From contig NW_018343979.1 of the NCBI RefSeq assembly GCF_002099425.1, positions 4,285,001 through 4,349,000 on the forward strand: a DNA stretch of 64,000 nt, given 5' to 3'. The translations under genes were made by a program, and so were the position numbers. Numbering within the stretch: position 1 is the stretch's first letter; each line of letters opens with the position of its first letter. The notes under the pieces were generated by a model, which did not search any database, was not told the origin of the DNA, and worked only from the letters and a program-made list of their open reading frames with translations. The DNA is from Phascolarctos cinereus (Eukaryota > Chordata > Mammalia > Diprotodontia > Phascolarctidae). Below are positions 43,641 through 54,787 of the stretch, piece after piece.

Positions 43641-43965
43641 TGATCTTGATTCCATTACCTCCGTGGCCTTGAGAAATTCATTTAATTTGTCTGGGTGTCA
43701 GTTTCTCAATCTATGAAATAAGGGAGTTGGGCTAGGTATTCTTAATCTTTTTGTGTGTCATGAGTCCCTTTGGCAGTTTGATAACATTTATGGATTTCTC
43801 AGAAAAACTGTTTTTAAATGCATAAAATATAATACATAGAATTACAAAGGAAACCAATTATATTGAAATGTAGTTACTTTTTTTTTTAAGTCTGTGGACT
43901 CCAGGTTTAGAATTCTGGAACTAGATGATCTCTAAAGACCCAGCTCTGAATCATATGTCCCTTCC
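43641..43965 (+). mobile_element. MIR interrupted by a hAT-like element
   Basis: 43641-43735 ('gtggccttgagaaattcatt', 'gaaataagggagttgggcta') and 43918-43965 ('aactagatgatctctaaaga', 'cccagctctgaatcatatg') are the two halves of one forward MIR, tandem to the MIR before it. Confidence 0.82.
43736..43917. mobile_element. hAT/MER-type non-autonomous DNA transposon
   Basis: 'attcttaatctttttgtgtg', 'catgagtccctttggcagtt', 'gataacatttatggatttct', 'aaatgcataaaatataatac', 'attacaaaggaaaccaatta', ending 'tggactccaggtttagaatt'. The ends are inverted (ttcttaa.c / g.tttagaa). Same family and orientation as 33506-33778, without the microsatellite. Confidence 0.78.
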
Positions 43966-44134
43966 TTTCCATTCCCACTGGCATAACTTCAAGACCCTTA
44001 AGAAATATAGCTTGAAATATTCTCTTGACTCTACTTAAAGTCTCTAGCTTTTCCCCAATCCAATCCACTCTACACGCTGCTACCATTTTGTAGATGAAAA
44101 TGTAGATTTCAGTGAACCCAAATTGAAGAGACTT

Positions 44135-44280
44135 TCTAGTCACGTCACTATAGGCAAGCCGTTTAACTTCCCTGAGCCTGAGTTTACTCAGCTATAAAAT
44201 GGGTGTAATATTACTTACACTAAATACCTATCAAATTTTTATGAGGGAAGCACTTTATGAGGCTAAAAATATATAAATTT
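44135..44280 (+). mobile_element. MIR-type SINE, 3' part
   Basis: 'gcaagccgtttaacttccct', 'gagcctgagtttactcagct', 'ataaaatgggtgtaatatta', 'gcactttatgaggctaaaaa'. Confidence 0.82.
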
Positions 44281-44281
44281 G

Positions 44282-44543
44282 TTTTTGTTGTTTAGTCATT
44301 TTGTTGTTTAGTCATGTCCAACTGTTTGTGACCCCATTTGGGGTTTTCTTGGCAAATATACTGGAGTACTTTGCCCTTTCCTTCTTCAGCTCATTTTACA
44401 GAAGAGAAACTCAGGCAAATAGGGTTGAGTGACTTGCCCAGGATCACACAGCTCATAAGTGTCTGAGGCTGGATTTAAACTCAGGAAAATAAGTCTTCCT
44501 GATTCCAGGTCCGGGCACCATATTCACTGTGCCACCTAGCTGA
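44282..44543 (-). mobile_element. tRNA-derived SINE with RTE/BovB-like tail
   Basis: 'ttgtttagtcatgtccaact', 'gtgaccccatttggggtttt', 'gagtgacttgcccaggatca', 'gatttaaactcaggaaaata', 'actgtgccacctagctg'. The (TTG)n-rich tail is partly duplicated at 44284-44312. Confidence 0.92.
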
Positions 44544-44599
44544 CCAATGCGATAACTCATATATAAATATGGGTTATGATAAAATATAATTTTATACCT

Positions 44600-44880
44600 A
44601 TCTACCCTGATCTGAAATTTTCAATGCTATCCTATTGTTTATTGAAGAAAGTCCAAACTCCTTATTTTAAAGATCCTCTACAATAGAGTTCCTCTGCACT
44701 TCTTCAATCTTGTCTGTTGTTACTCATCTACATATACCCTTCTGTCACTATAATCTGGTCTATTTGTTACCCAAATATGCCATATTTATGTATTGACACA
44801 TTTGTTCAAACTGTCCCTTTTAATCTCTCCACTTGTTTAGATCTTACTCTTCATTTAAAATCCAATTAAAGGCTAGTGGT
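44600..44880 (+). mobile_element. Possible L2-clade LINE remnant
   Basis: 'gaagaaagtccaaactcctt', 'aaagatcctctacaatagag', 'actataatctggtctatttg' have the layout of L2-like coding just before the 3' UTR. Weak. Confidence 0.45.
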
Positions 44881-44904
44881 CTAGCCACTACACCAAGCAC
44901 CCCT

Positions 44905-45129
44905 CATATTTACATATGTGCAAATACATGTGTATATGTACATTGGCATATACATAATTCAGTGTATATATGTATACATAACATATATAGATGTGTATAT
45001 ATACATACATATACATATATATGTATATATGTATATATGTGTGTATATATGTGTATGTATATATGTGTATATATATGTATGTATGTGTGTGTGTGTGTGT
45101 ATGTATATATATATGGAGAGAGAAAGAGT

Positions 45130-45191
<62 letters not shown>
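44905..45191. repeat. Compound (TATG/ATAC), (TG) and (GA)n microsatellite
   Basis: TATG/CATA-rich 44905-45075, TG run about 45080-45100, GA run 45127-45190. Confidence 0.97.
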
Positions 45192-45194
<3 letters not shown>

Positions 45195-45519
45195 CATGCA
45201 AGTCATTAACAATGGAATAAATGTGCCAAAGTCTTATAAATAAACCAGACCCCAAAGTCCCTACAGGACTTATATTATAGTGATAGTAAGGAATGGCTGG
45301 CTAAAATGCAAAATGTTTCATTCTCAGCTTCTCTTACTAGTCAGAATACAACATTTTAATTTTCAGTGATAATAAGGGGTGGGGGAGGTGGAAAAAACAA
45401 CTTCCTCTACTTTATCTAAAATATTGCTTAGCTGGAGCTGGAACTGGAGAATTCCACAGCTGCCAGTCAATGAAGATTCCTAAATAACTCTGCAAGTAGT
45501 TTAGGTTTTGCAGCTGTAG
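45192..45519. other. No recognised feature
   Basis: Unique DNA between microsatellite and SINE. Confidence 0.45.
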
Positions 45520-45530
45520 AATTTGAAGAA

Positions 45531-45780
45531 CATTGTTCAGTCATGTTCAGTCGGGTCCAACTCTTCATGACCCCATTTGGGGTTCTCTTGACAAATATAC
45601 AAGTGCTTTGCCATTTCTTTCTCCCAATCATTTTTCAGGAAACTCTGGCAAAAAGGGCTAAGTGACTAGCCCAGAGTCACACTGCTAGAACATGTTTGAG
45701 GACAGATTTGAACTCAGGAAGATGAATGTTCCTGATTCCAGGCCTGGCAATCTATGCACTGTGCCACCTAGCTGCCCTGT
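45531..45780 (-). mobile_element. tRNA-derived SINE with RTE/BovB-like tail and target-site duplication
   Basis: 'cattgttcagtcatgttcag', 'catgaccccatttggggttc', 'ctagcccagagtcacactgc', 'gatttgaactcaggaagatg', 'tgtgccacctagctgcc'. Flanks: aatttgaagaa (45520-45530) and aatttgaataa (45781-45791), 10 of 11 matching. Confidence 0.93.
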
Positions 45781-45791
45781 AATTTGAATAA

Positions 45792-46549
45792 TATCAGGGT
45801 ATAAATCCTGCCACACTTTCCTCTAGTTCTATCTCTCCATTGCATTTCCAATTCACACTTACACAATCTACATAAAACATTTTTCCTAATTCTCTCTGTC
45901 TTCTCCATCACTATTATTTTTACTCACACTAATAAACCTCAAAAAATTTCTTTGCTGTGTGGAGCCCTCCATTCACGTTTTGCATTTCAAAATCTAATCT
46001 GTATTTGATGCTATCTTACCTTAGTTGTTATTTGCCTGCAATAAATTCATTGAGCTCTTATATTGCAGTCAGCTGAAGTAGTCACCTGAGAACCTTAAAG
46101 GTAAACTGTGTCACTCTCTGGCTCCCAGTATTTCCAGTCAAAGCATTCTCTACCAGAATGCATAACTTCAAGGCAGAGCTGACTAGTTAAATGAATCCCT
46201 GTTTCACCATAGCCATGGAACTGATCTACTATACTGAGGTTGGGAAATTGGCCCTTTTCCCTTGTCCATTCTAAATCTTCTAATTTCCTATTTTCTCTTG
46301 GTTTTCCTGGTTTTTCAGCCACTGCCTTAGGGTTTTCTACTGAGGCTATTTTCTGTATGTTACCTCATGGCAGTAAAGGATTCCTTTTTCTCTTCTTAGA
46401 ATAATAGATCTCTTGACTACAGTCTTTTGCCTGTGTGACACTTAGCGTAGTGTCATAATCACTGGCCTAAGTCAGCTCCTGATCCTGTTCCACTATTGGC
46501 CAGAATCATCTTGGGGCCAAACAAAAATTGATGTTAAAGGTCTATAATG
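45792..46549. other. No recognised feature
   Basis: Unique moderate-complexity DNA. No repeat family, and a 75-codon minus-strand frame (46095-46322) without recognisable features. Confidence 0.45.
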
Positions 46550-46795
46550 GAGATAGCTAGGTGGAGTAATAGAGTGTTAGACTTGTGATCAGTAAGACCT
46601 GAGTTCAAATCCTATTTCACTCACTAACTCTGTGACCCAGGATAAGTCACAGACTCTCTGGTCCACAGTTTCCTGACCTGTAAAATATGGACACTGTAGA
46701 ACCTACATCACAGGGTTTTATGAAGATCTATTGAGATCATATGTGTAAAGTACTTTGCAAATGTAAAAGTTCTGTGCATTATTATAATAATTATT
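46550..46795 (+). mobile_element. Core-SINE (MIR/MAR-like), near full length
   Basis: 'agatagctaggtggagtaat', 'gacctgagttcaaatcctat', 'ctgtgacccaggataagtca', 'cagtttcctgacctgtaaaa', tail 'atatgtgtaaagtactttgc', 'aaatgtaaaagttctgtgc'. Confidence 0.9.
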
Positions 46796-47504
46796 TACAA
46801 TATTAATGCATGGTTATTAGAGTACACACATTATTAGCCAATAGGAATGAAAATCTAGATGTTCTAGATTCTCATTGTGTTTTGCTAGGAGTTATCATAT
46901 AATCAATATATGAATTGTCAGTTGGTAAAAAATTAGAATGCAACATGCTACAATATTCTAATGACTCTACATCAGTACCTGCATAATAATAGGAATACTC
47001 TAAGTGTTTCTGTCAAATTGAATCAAACTGAATTGATCTGTGATCTCATCATTGTGAATATTTCTTCAATTGGTACAGGTTGCAACCCATCCATGGCAGT
47101 TCATCTTACCCAGCTTTTGTCCACATCTTCCCACGTGTTTGCCACAGTCCACCCAATACGTCATGGGCTTTTCTCAAGTTTTCCTGGCATTTTGTAGATC
47201 TCATTAGACTACATAGGCTATCTCTTAGTAATAGGTTATTAGTTGACTTTCCTTTTCTCACCTTTTTTCAGTCATATATTTCCCTTGATGGCATCCTTTG
47301 TACCAGAGGGGTCAAACTTATAGTTGACAGGCCACAAAATACAGTAAAACATAGGTAATGATAATTTGTGGTTTTTAAAATCAATGCCCATTTCTATTTG
47401 AGTTTGGCAAAACTATTTCACACCACTTCTCTATAAATCCTTATTTGAAATATTTTGTAACCTGCTCATGGTCACTATATGTTTTCCTTTATGCACTTTT
47501 CAAC
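46796..47504. other. Unassigned; possible hAT-type end near 47302
   Basis: 46800-47290 is not recognised. 'ccagaggggtcaaacttata' and 'gacaggccacaaaatac' (47302-47342) resemble one end of a hAT-type element, without a visible partner end. Confidence 0.35.
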
Positions 47505-48030
47505 TTCAATCAAATCAAATGACCAAAAACCATTTTCTTAAGTGCCTTTGATGTGCCTGACACTGTGTTAAGTGCTAGGGATGCAAAGACAAAATTAAAA
47601 CAGTCCTTGCCCTCCAGGAACTTACATTCCAACTGGGGCAACAACATTTTTACATATAAGTCTATACAGAATAAATATGAAATAGATACAAGATATAGTT
47701 AGTAAAGAAAGAGAGCTGGGGGGGTCAGAAAAGTCTTTAATGTAAAAGGCAGTGCTTGAGCTGAGTTTTATGAAGACTAAATAAAACGGAAAAAAATCCT
47801 TCAAGATTTCAAGAGCCAGAGCAGAGGAACATTCAGGTCAAAGGGGCCAGTTAGACCCCATTGTACATTTTGACCTCTGTTTAAAGACACAGAGATGGGA
47901 GATGAATAGTGAATACATCACTATGTCTAGATTGTAGAGTTGAAGGAGAAAAGTAATGTGAAGGTGAAAAAAATACAAGGGGCAGCTTATAAAGAGCTAG
48001 ACATGGGGGTTTATATTCAGTTCAGTTCCT
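47505..48030 (-). mobile_element. L2 LINE, 3' end
   Basis: 'tgatgtgcctgacactgtgt', 'taagtgctagggatgcaaag', 'cagtccttgccctccaggaa', 'cttacattccaactggggca', 'gcagtgcttgagctgagttt', 'aaagacacagagatgggaga'. Reverse L2 terminal 0.5 kb. Confidence 0.92.
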
Positions 48031-48519
48031 CAGAGACTGTAGTTTTCCATAACTCACAGACATACAACTTCATCAAAAGAATATTGGCATTAAAAAGATG
48101 GGCATTTGTTACCATTTCCCAAAGGCAGTCTATCCCAGACAGTTTAATCTCTCTTTAGTGAATCAGAAACCTCCTTAGGAACATTGTCAGCAGTGCCTCA
48201 AGCTCATCATTATGAACATCAATTATCATCATACTGATTATGTGCAAAAGGAGTAGTGAAAAGAAAGTGTTTCCTGATAGAAGGCCAGATAAGGGAGAGA
48301 TTATTATAGTTATATGAACACATTCAAAGGAGAGCTCTTTAGGGCTCCTCACCTGACTTGCAGGAACAGAGGATGGACATAGAGATCCTGGTCTAGAGAT
48401 TCAGCGTCTTTTTCTATCTCTAACTTGGCCACTGGCTTTTATAAATAAATTTGTTCTCTTTCAATTTGTTCACAAGTCAGCAATGATATTATTAACCACT
48501 TGTTTCCCTCAAAATATGT
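48031..48519. other. No recognised feature
   Basis: Unique DNA, possibly with a little more L2 at its left edge. Confidence 0.4.
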
Positions 48520-48722
48520 CATAGGGATTACAGTCTGACAGTTGCAAGGAACTCTAGAGTTCATTGAGTCCAATCTCCTTATTTAACAGAATAGGGAACT
48601 GAAGCCCCCAAAGTTGAAATGCCTTCTCATGGTCACACTAATAGTAAATGGCTGAGGTGAGTTTTAAGTCCAGAATCATTGCTTCTAAATTCAATAGTCT
48701 TTCCATTATATGATGTTGCCCT
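48520..48722 (-). mobile_element. MIR
   Basis: 'tctgacagttgcaaggaact', 'cattgagtccaatctcctta', 'aacagaatagggaactgaag', 'ggtcacactaatagtaaatg', 'ctttccattatatgatgttg'. Reverse MIR, near full length. Confidence 0.9.
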
Positions 48723-49070
48723 ATTGGGATTAAATTGGAAATGCTCTGAGATGTTTGTAGACCTGCTATCATGAATAGATATGCAAGAGTTATGACGATA
48801 TGGTTAACTTTATTATATCTCTTAAAGAACATTGTGTTAACATCATGAAATTGTCTCTGTTTCCAATGACATCACAAGAAGTAAGTCATGAAATTGATTC
48901 TATTTTAATGGAAAGAAAATGGCTGGGTACTGATGTAAGGAGTCATTCTTTAGTTTGCTTTATGGGCATTGTCAAGTCCCCAACATGTTAAAGCAAAGGT
49001 GAGAATTGATACAAAACTTGAAAAAAAGAATAAATAAATATAAAGGTAGGGAATTCAATTAAAACAACCA
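48723..49070. other. No recognised feature
   Basis: Unique DNA before the minus-strand HAL1-type element. Confidence 0.45.
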
Positions 49071-49084
49071 CAACCCAATGGTTT
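49071..49084 (+). repeat. Left target-site duplication of the second HAL1-type element
   Basis: CAACCCAATGGTTT here and CAACCCAATAGTTT at 51827-51840, 13 of 14 matching, placed at the T-run and at the leader of the element. Confidence 0.88.
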
Positions 49085-49668
49085 TTTTTCCCATTGCCTG
49101 TATCTCTTATTTCCCAGTTGCATGTAAAAACAATTTTTAAAACTTTGAGTTTCAAATTCTGTACCTTCCTTCCTCCCACCCTCATTGAGAAGGCAGGCAA
49201 TTCAATGTAGGTTACACATGTGTAGTCATGCAAAACACTTCCATAATAGTCATGTTTTGAAAGACTTACTATATTTCCCTCCATCCTACCCTGCCCCCAT
49301 TTACTCTATTCTCACCTTTCACTCTGTTCCTCCTCAAAAATGTTTGCTTCTGATTGCCCTCTTGCCAAGTCTGCCCTCCCTTCTATCATCCCCCCTCTCT
49401 TATCCCCTTCCCCCTTATTTTCCTGTAGGGTGAGATAGATTTACAAACCCAATTAAGTATGTATGTTATTCCCACCATAAGCCAAATCCAAAGAGAGTAA
49501 GATTCCTTTCCACTGTTGAAGCTTTTTCTTGCCCCTTTACCTGAGATAATTTTCCCCATTCTACCTTTCCCTTCCTCTTTCTCCTAGTACAATCCTCTCT
49601 CATCTCTTAATTTTACTTTTTAGATATCATTACTTCATATTCATCTCACCCTGCACTTTCTCTCTCTA

Positions 49669-49742
49669 TCTATATCTATCTATATAGATACAGATGTATA
49701 GATAGATATATCAATATCGATATCGATACCGATATAGATACA
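49669..49742. repeat. (TATC/GATA)n microsatellite inside the HAL1-type element
   Basis: TATC passing into GATA/ATATCGAT units with several CpGs, at the ORF1 to 3' UTR boundary. Confidence 0.92.
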
Positions 49743-49866
49743 TACCCTCCAACTACCTTAATATTGAGAAAGGTTTCATGAGTTACAAATATCATCTTTC
49801 CATGTAGGAACATAAACAGTTGAACTTTAATGAGTCCCCTGTGATTTATCTTTCCTGTTTACCTTT

Positions 49867-50946
49867 TCATGCTTCTCTTGAGAATTGTATTTGAAAGTCA
49901 AATTTTCTATTCACCTCTGGTCTTTTCATCAAGAATGCTTAAAAGTCCTCTATTTCATTGAATACCCAGTTTTCCCCCCTGAAGGATTATACTAAGTTTT
50001 GTTGAGTAGATGCTTCTTGGTTTTAATCCTAGCTCCTTTGACCTCCAGAATATCGTATTCCAAGGACTCTGATCCCTTAATGTAGAACCTGCTAAATCTT
50101 GTGTTATTCTGATTGTGTTTCCATAGCACTTGAATTGTTTCTTTCTGATTGCTTGCAATATTTTCTCCTTGACCTGGGAACTCTATAATACTCCTAGGAG
50201 GTTTTTTTTGGGGTGTCTTTCAGGAGGGGATTGGTGGATTCTTTCAATTTCTACTTTGCCCTCTGGTTCTAGAATATCTGGGCAGTTTTCCTTGATAATT
50301 TCTTGAAAGATGATATCTAGGCTCTTTTTGATCATGGCTTTCAGGTAGTCCAATGATTTTTAAAGTATATCTCCTGGATCTATTTTCCAGGTGAGTTGTT
50401 TTTCCAATGATATATTTCACATTGTCTTCTTTTTTCATTCTTTTGGCTTTGTTTTATAATTTCTTGATGTATCATAAAGTCATTAACTTCCATTTTCCCC
50501 ATTCTAATTTTTAAGGAATTATTTTCTTCAGTGAGCTTTTGGACCTCCTTTTCCATTTGGCCAAGTCTTCTTTTTAAGGCATTCTTCTCCTCATTGGCTT
50601 TTTCAACCTCTTTTGCCATGTGATCCAGTCTATTTTTTAAGGTGTTACTTTTTTCAATATTTTTTTGGGTCTCCTTTATCAAGCTGTTGACTCATTTTCA
50701 TGATTTTCTTGTATCACTCTCATTTCTCTTTCCAGTTTTTCCTCTACTTCTCTTACGTGTTTTTCAAAATCCTTTTTTGAGTTCTTCCATGTACTGAGAC
50801 AAATTCACATTTTTCTTGGAGACTTTGGATGTAGGAGCTATGACTTTGTTGTCTGCTTTTGGTTGTATGTTTTGATTTTCTTTGTGACCAAAGTAAGATT
50901 CTGTAGTCTGAGTTTTTTTCCACTGTTTGCTCATGTTCCCAGACAA
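49867..50946 (-). pseudogene. Decayed ORF1 of the second HAL1-type element
   Basis: About 360 codons. N-terminus MSGNMSKQWKKTQTTESYFG (from 50946), coiled coil NEEKNALKRRLGQMEKEV (50682-50380), RRM-like YTLKIIGLPESHDQKE (50438-50244), then NTIRITQDLAGSTL and IYSTKLSIILQG (50158-49955), ending FDFQIQFSREA near 49870. L1 ORF1p order throughout. Several frameshifts separate the parts, yet each part is longer and better preserved than in the copy at 14817, so this is probably the younger or less decayed copy. Confidence 0.86.
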
Positions 50947-51826
50947 TTACTTGACTTTTTAACTCTTTGTTAAGGTAGAGCTCTGCTTCCAGTGTGGATG
51001 GTGTACTGTCTCAGGCTTCAGAGGTTGTGTGCAGCTGTTTTCAGAGATACTTCAGAGATACTTCAGAGATACAGGGACCTGTACATTTTCAGTTCTTCTA
51101 AGGTGGTATGATCAAAGGAGAGGTGTTTACTCCTTTCTTGGCCTGGGCTGTAGTATATTAGTGACTGCAATGCACTCTTTTCTTCCTTGGAACTGAGAAG
51201 AGGATTCCTCTCCACTGCTGCCAAAATCTCTACCTTGCCAGTGTTTCTCCTTGCCCCAGGACTGTACTCAGGTTTGCGAACCAGATCCAGGTATAGTCAA
51301 AGCAAGAGAATCCTGCCTCAGTGCCAACAAATAGATCCTTGCAATCCCCCTCTGATGAGCTGCTCAATCCCCCCACCATCTGTGGGCTGAGAGCTCCAGA
51401 AGCAGTAGCTGCCACTGCCCCAGTGCTGTGCTAGTGCTGGGACAAGATCATACTCCTCTCTTACCTAGGTCTGACAGACTTTTCCTACTGACCTTGTAGG
51501 TTGTCTTTGGAATTTTTGGTTTGAGAAGTGAGGAAACCACCACAGATGCCCATGATTCAGTCCCCTGAGGCCTGCTCTGGGTTTGCTGTGACCTGTCTTG
51601 GCTGGCCCAGTCTATGCTGAAGTGAGCTCTTCTCCCAGCCTGGTACAGCAGACCTTTCCCTTCAACCATCCAGGTTGTCTTGGGCTGGAAATTTGTTCAC
51701 TTTGTCTTTTGTGGGTTCTGCTCTTCTAGAATTTGCTTAGAGTAATTTTTACAGGTATTTAGAGGAATTGGGGGAGAGCTCAAACAACTCACTGCTTTTA
51801 CTCTGCCATCTTGTTCTGTCCTTCCC

Positions 51827-51840
51827 CAACCCAATAGTTT
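51827..51840 (+). repeat. Right target-site duplication of the second HAL1-type element
   Basis: Partner of 49071-49084, one mismatch. Confidence 0.88.
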
Positions 51841-51959
51841 AAAGGAACTTTTAGTGATGAGAAATCAAATATAGATAGAATGAACATTATTAATGCTAAT
51901 TATTTTATATAAAATGTCTAATGCATAATTTGTATCTCAAAACTTTTCTGGGAACTCTC

Positions 51960-52840
51960 ATCTTGTCTCTCTATCCTTCCTCTCTCTGTATCTTCATTAG
52001 GTCCCATAGGTTTAGTTATTAATTCTATGAATATGACTCCTAGATCTGTATATCTAGCTGTAGTTTTTCACCTGAGTTCTATTCTTTCATCACCAATGAC
52101 TTATCAAATATTTTTAACTTGTTGTTCTATTGACATCCCAAAGTCAACATATCTAAAATATTAACTTTTCCCCAAGAATGGATCCTTTAACCTATCTCCC
52201 TCATTTCTGTGGAGGGAGACCTTGCTGTTCATCATCCGTTCTCAAAAAGGACCAAACCAAACTTCCAAGTACTCAGGTTTCCAAACTCACTGTTCTCTTT
52301 CATTCTTCTACCTAACCAGGCAGTAGTTAAATGTTGTCATTTTGCCTCCACAACTTTTCTCAAATCTTTATCCTTTTCTCTATCCACACAGCTATCACTC
52401 TAGTTCAACCTCTCATTACCTCTTAGGCAACCTATTACAATAATTTCCTAATGGGTCTCTTTGATTCAAGACACTGCCAAATACTAATTTATCCTCCACA
52501 TTGTTGCCAAAGTGAATTTCCTAAAGTAAAGGTGATATTTCCACATTTCTGCTCAAACTCTGGTGACTCCCTATAGTCAATGGGAGTAAAATGTAGAATG
52601 TAATATAAAATCCTGTCTGTCATTTAAAGCTCTTAGCAACCTAGCTCCTTCAGTCCTTCTAGTCTTCTTCTAAGACATTCTTCTCTACACACTACTTTCC
52701 AGCCATATTGACCTACTTTTTGCTCCTCACACTCCATATCCTGTTAGTATTTCTTTGCACTCTCCGCTACTCCTGCAGTCCTTTATCTCCTCACTTCTGT
52801 ATCTTAGAATCCAATTGACCAAATATACTTTAGAAAGTAG
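51960..52840 (+). mobile_element. L2-clade LINE, ORF2 C-terminal half
   Basis: 'ccaaagtgaatttcctaaag', 'tttctgctcaaactctggtg', 'aaaatcctgtctgtcattta', 'aaagctcttagcaacctagc', 'ttccagccatattgacctac'. Forward L2 coding just after the RT core. The upstream part (51960-52300) is weaker and includes the short unclassified block at 52228-52260. Confidence 0.82.
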
Positions 52841-53479
52841 AATAATCCTGAGGATTGACTCCTTCCTTTTGCCCTACCACCTTAATTTCCTTTGACAAAA
52901 TAATTCACATTACCCCCAGAACCATGCAAGTGGGAGATAAATGAGGTATCATCATCTGTTATTTCCATTTATCTTCTAACCCCAGGCAGTAGCCTTCATT
53001 TAAGGTTGGGATAGATTTTTTTAAAATGTTGATTTGTGTCCCCTACTTTTGTCAAATATACAAGTTTTCTTGGCAAAAATCTGCCCTTTATTAATGCTAA
53101 TTCACTAAGAATATGGTTTTCTTGTTTTTGTTTCTAATATTGATTTTAGGGATTAAAAGGTGGATGGTGATGGTAAAGGTCCATTCGTGTTTGCCACAAC
53201 CACAGTACAACTGCAGAGGGGAAAAAAAATAAAATTATCTTTATTTCAGCTTCAGTGGAAGACAAAGATCTGATGTTGAAAATATTCCATGCAGGTACTT
53301 GCCTTACCCTGAGGAGAACTGCGTGTTATTCACTTCAATCTCATATTTAGTTTTCCCCTTGGATCATTTGGAAAAGTCAACTCCCTAAAAGAATATAAGG
53401 TCTTGGCAGTAAAGGGAAGGATGATGGACTCAGATTATGTAATAAGTAAGAGAACAAGTGATAGGGATTGCACCTGGGA
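52841..53479. other. No recognised feature
   Basis: Unique DNA, no repeat family or exon seen. Confidence 0.45.
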
Positions 53480-53935
53480 TGTCCTTGGTATAAGACACTC
53501 CAAGTTAGGAAATTCCTTCTATTGATGCAGGTTAGCACCTTCTCTGCAATTTATTTTTGTTGTTATTTAGTCATTTTTCAGTAATGTCCAACTCTTAGTA
53601 ACCCATTACGGATTTTCTTGGCAAATATACTGGAATGGTTTGCTATTTCCTTCTCCAGATCATTTTATAGATGAGGAACTGAGGCAAATAGGGTTAAGTT
53701 ACTTGCCCAAAGTCACACAGTTAATACAGTTAATGATTGTCTATGGCCAGATTTGAACTCAGAAAGATGAATCTTCCTGACTCCAGGCCTCGCACTCTAT
53801 TGACTGTACCACCTAGATGCTTCCTTGCAACTTATAGTCTTAGAGAATTCATTTCAAAAGCACTGAGAAGTTAAAGTTCTTTGCCCAGGGTTATGCAGCC
53901 AGGATGTATCAGAGATGGGACTTTATCATTTTATT
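53480..53935 (-). mobile_element. Core-SINE split by a younger SINE
   Basis: 53480-53554 ('gatgcaggttagcacc', 'ttctctgcaattta') and 53825-53935 ('ttgcaacttatagtcttaga', 'gcactgagaagttaaagttc', 'ccaggatgtatcagagatgg') are consecutive parts of the family seen at 29030-29208. Confidence 0.82.
53555..53824 (-). mobile_element. tRNA-derived SINE with RTE/BovB-like tail, inserted in an older SINE
   Basis: 'ttttgttgttatttagtcat', 'ggcaaatatactggaatgg', 'gttacttgcccaaagtcaca', 'gatttgaactcagaaagatg', 'actgtaccacctagatgc'. Flanks ctgcaatttat (53544-53554) and ttgcaacttat (53825-53835) look like an aged target-site duplication (9 of 11). Confidence 0.9.
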
Positions 53936-54733
53936 ATTTATTAAAGCTTCAGTCTAAAAAAATGTTATTTCATTTCTCAAGTAGTGAACGTCTGCATGAA
54001 GGAGAGGTGATGGCCTAGGAGTCAGAATACAGAATGGGTAGCAGGATGAAGTGAGGGAAGATAATGTCTCACACACTCAGCAGCAAGTCATAAGCAATGG
54101 GATTCTAAAACCTTAGTATCTACTTCCAGATATATTTTCTGTATTTTGAAGCAGGGAAGGTTTTTTAGTTCTTCTGATTCTGGTTACAAGCTTTCTGTTT
54201 TGGTTTCTGGCTATTATCTGCCTCGTGTGAACTTTGAATGGCTTCCTATTCCATTGTGATTTTCCATGTAGTCTATACTCTTGAAGATGCCCCTCACTAA
54301 AATTATAAAAAACAGAGGAAGGAGATTGTGATTTTGGCTGTGACTGCTTCCTCTCCCCCCTTGTTTATACTATGCTTTATATAACGTTTATATTCATTAT
54401 TTTTACTTGTTAGTATTTAGAAAAAAGGTTCAGGTCATTTATTAGGGGGCATACCAGAAACATGACCAAGTAACAAATGTGTTTGGCATTGTTTGCTCTG
54501 TACTTCCCTTGGATCATCCTAATGGGCTGTCAAAGCTGTATAACATTAATGTGGCCTTTAGACATTAGGAACAAAAAGGGGGATAGATCCATGCACTAAG
54601 ATTTTTTTTTTGTCAAATTCTATGTAAACCAGTATGGAAAAAGAAGTGAAATTTTTTATTGACCTAGTGTACTGTTTATTCTCTTACTAAGGTGTTATTT
54701 GGGTGTGTTACTATAGATTAAAACCGGGAAAAC

Positions 54734-54787
<54 letters not shown>

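Larger units (their letters stand above)
49085..51826 (-). mobile_element. Full-span half-L1 (HAL1-type) element, minus strand
   Basis: From 51826 inward on the minus strand: leader ('caagatggcagagtaaaagc' near its start), long leader sharing blocks with 13935-14816, ORF1 (50946-49867), a GATA-type tract (49742-49669), a pyrimidine-rich (in plus orientation) 3' UTR, and an A-run at 49091-49084. No ORF2 sequence is present. The bracketing 14-bp duplication shows this is the inserted form. It ends about 230 bases earlier than the copy at 13935: its tail follows the 'aactgggaaataag' block that lies at about 16728-16741 inside that copy. The leader holds three tandem 11-mers (ttcagagatac) at 51040-51072. 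Confidence 0.87.

Noticed and set aside
44833-45255. 136-, 100- and 98-codon frames on both strands
   Set aside because: Translations of TATG/TG/GA microsatellites.
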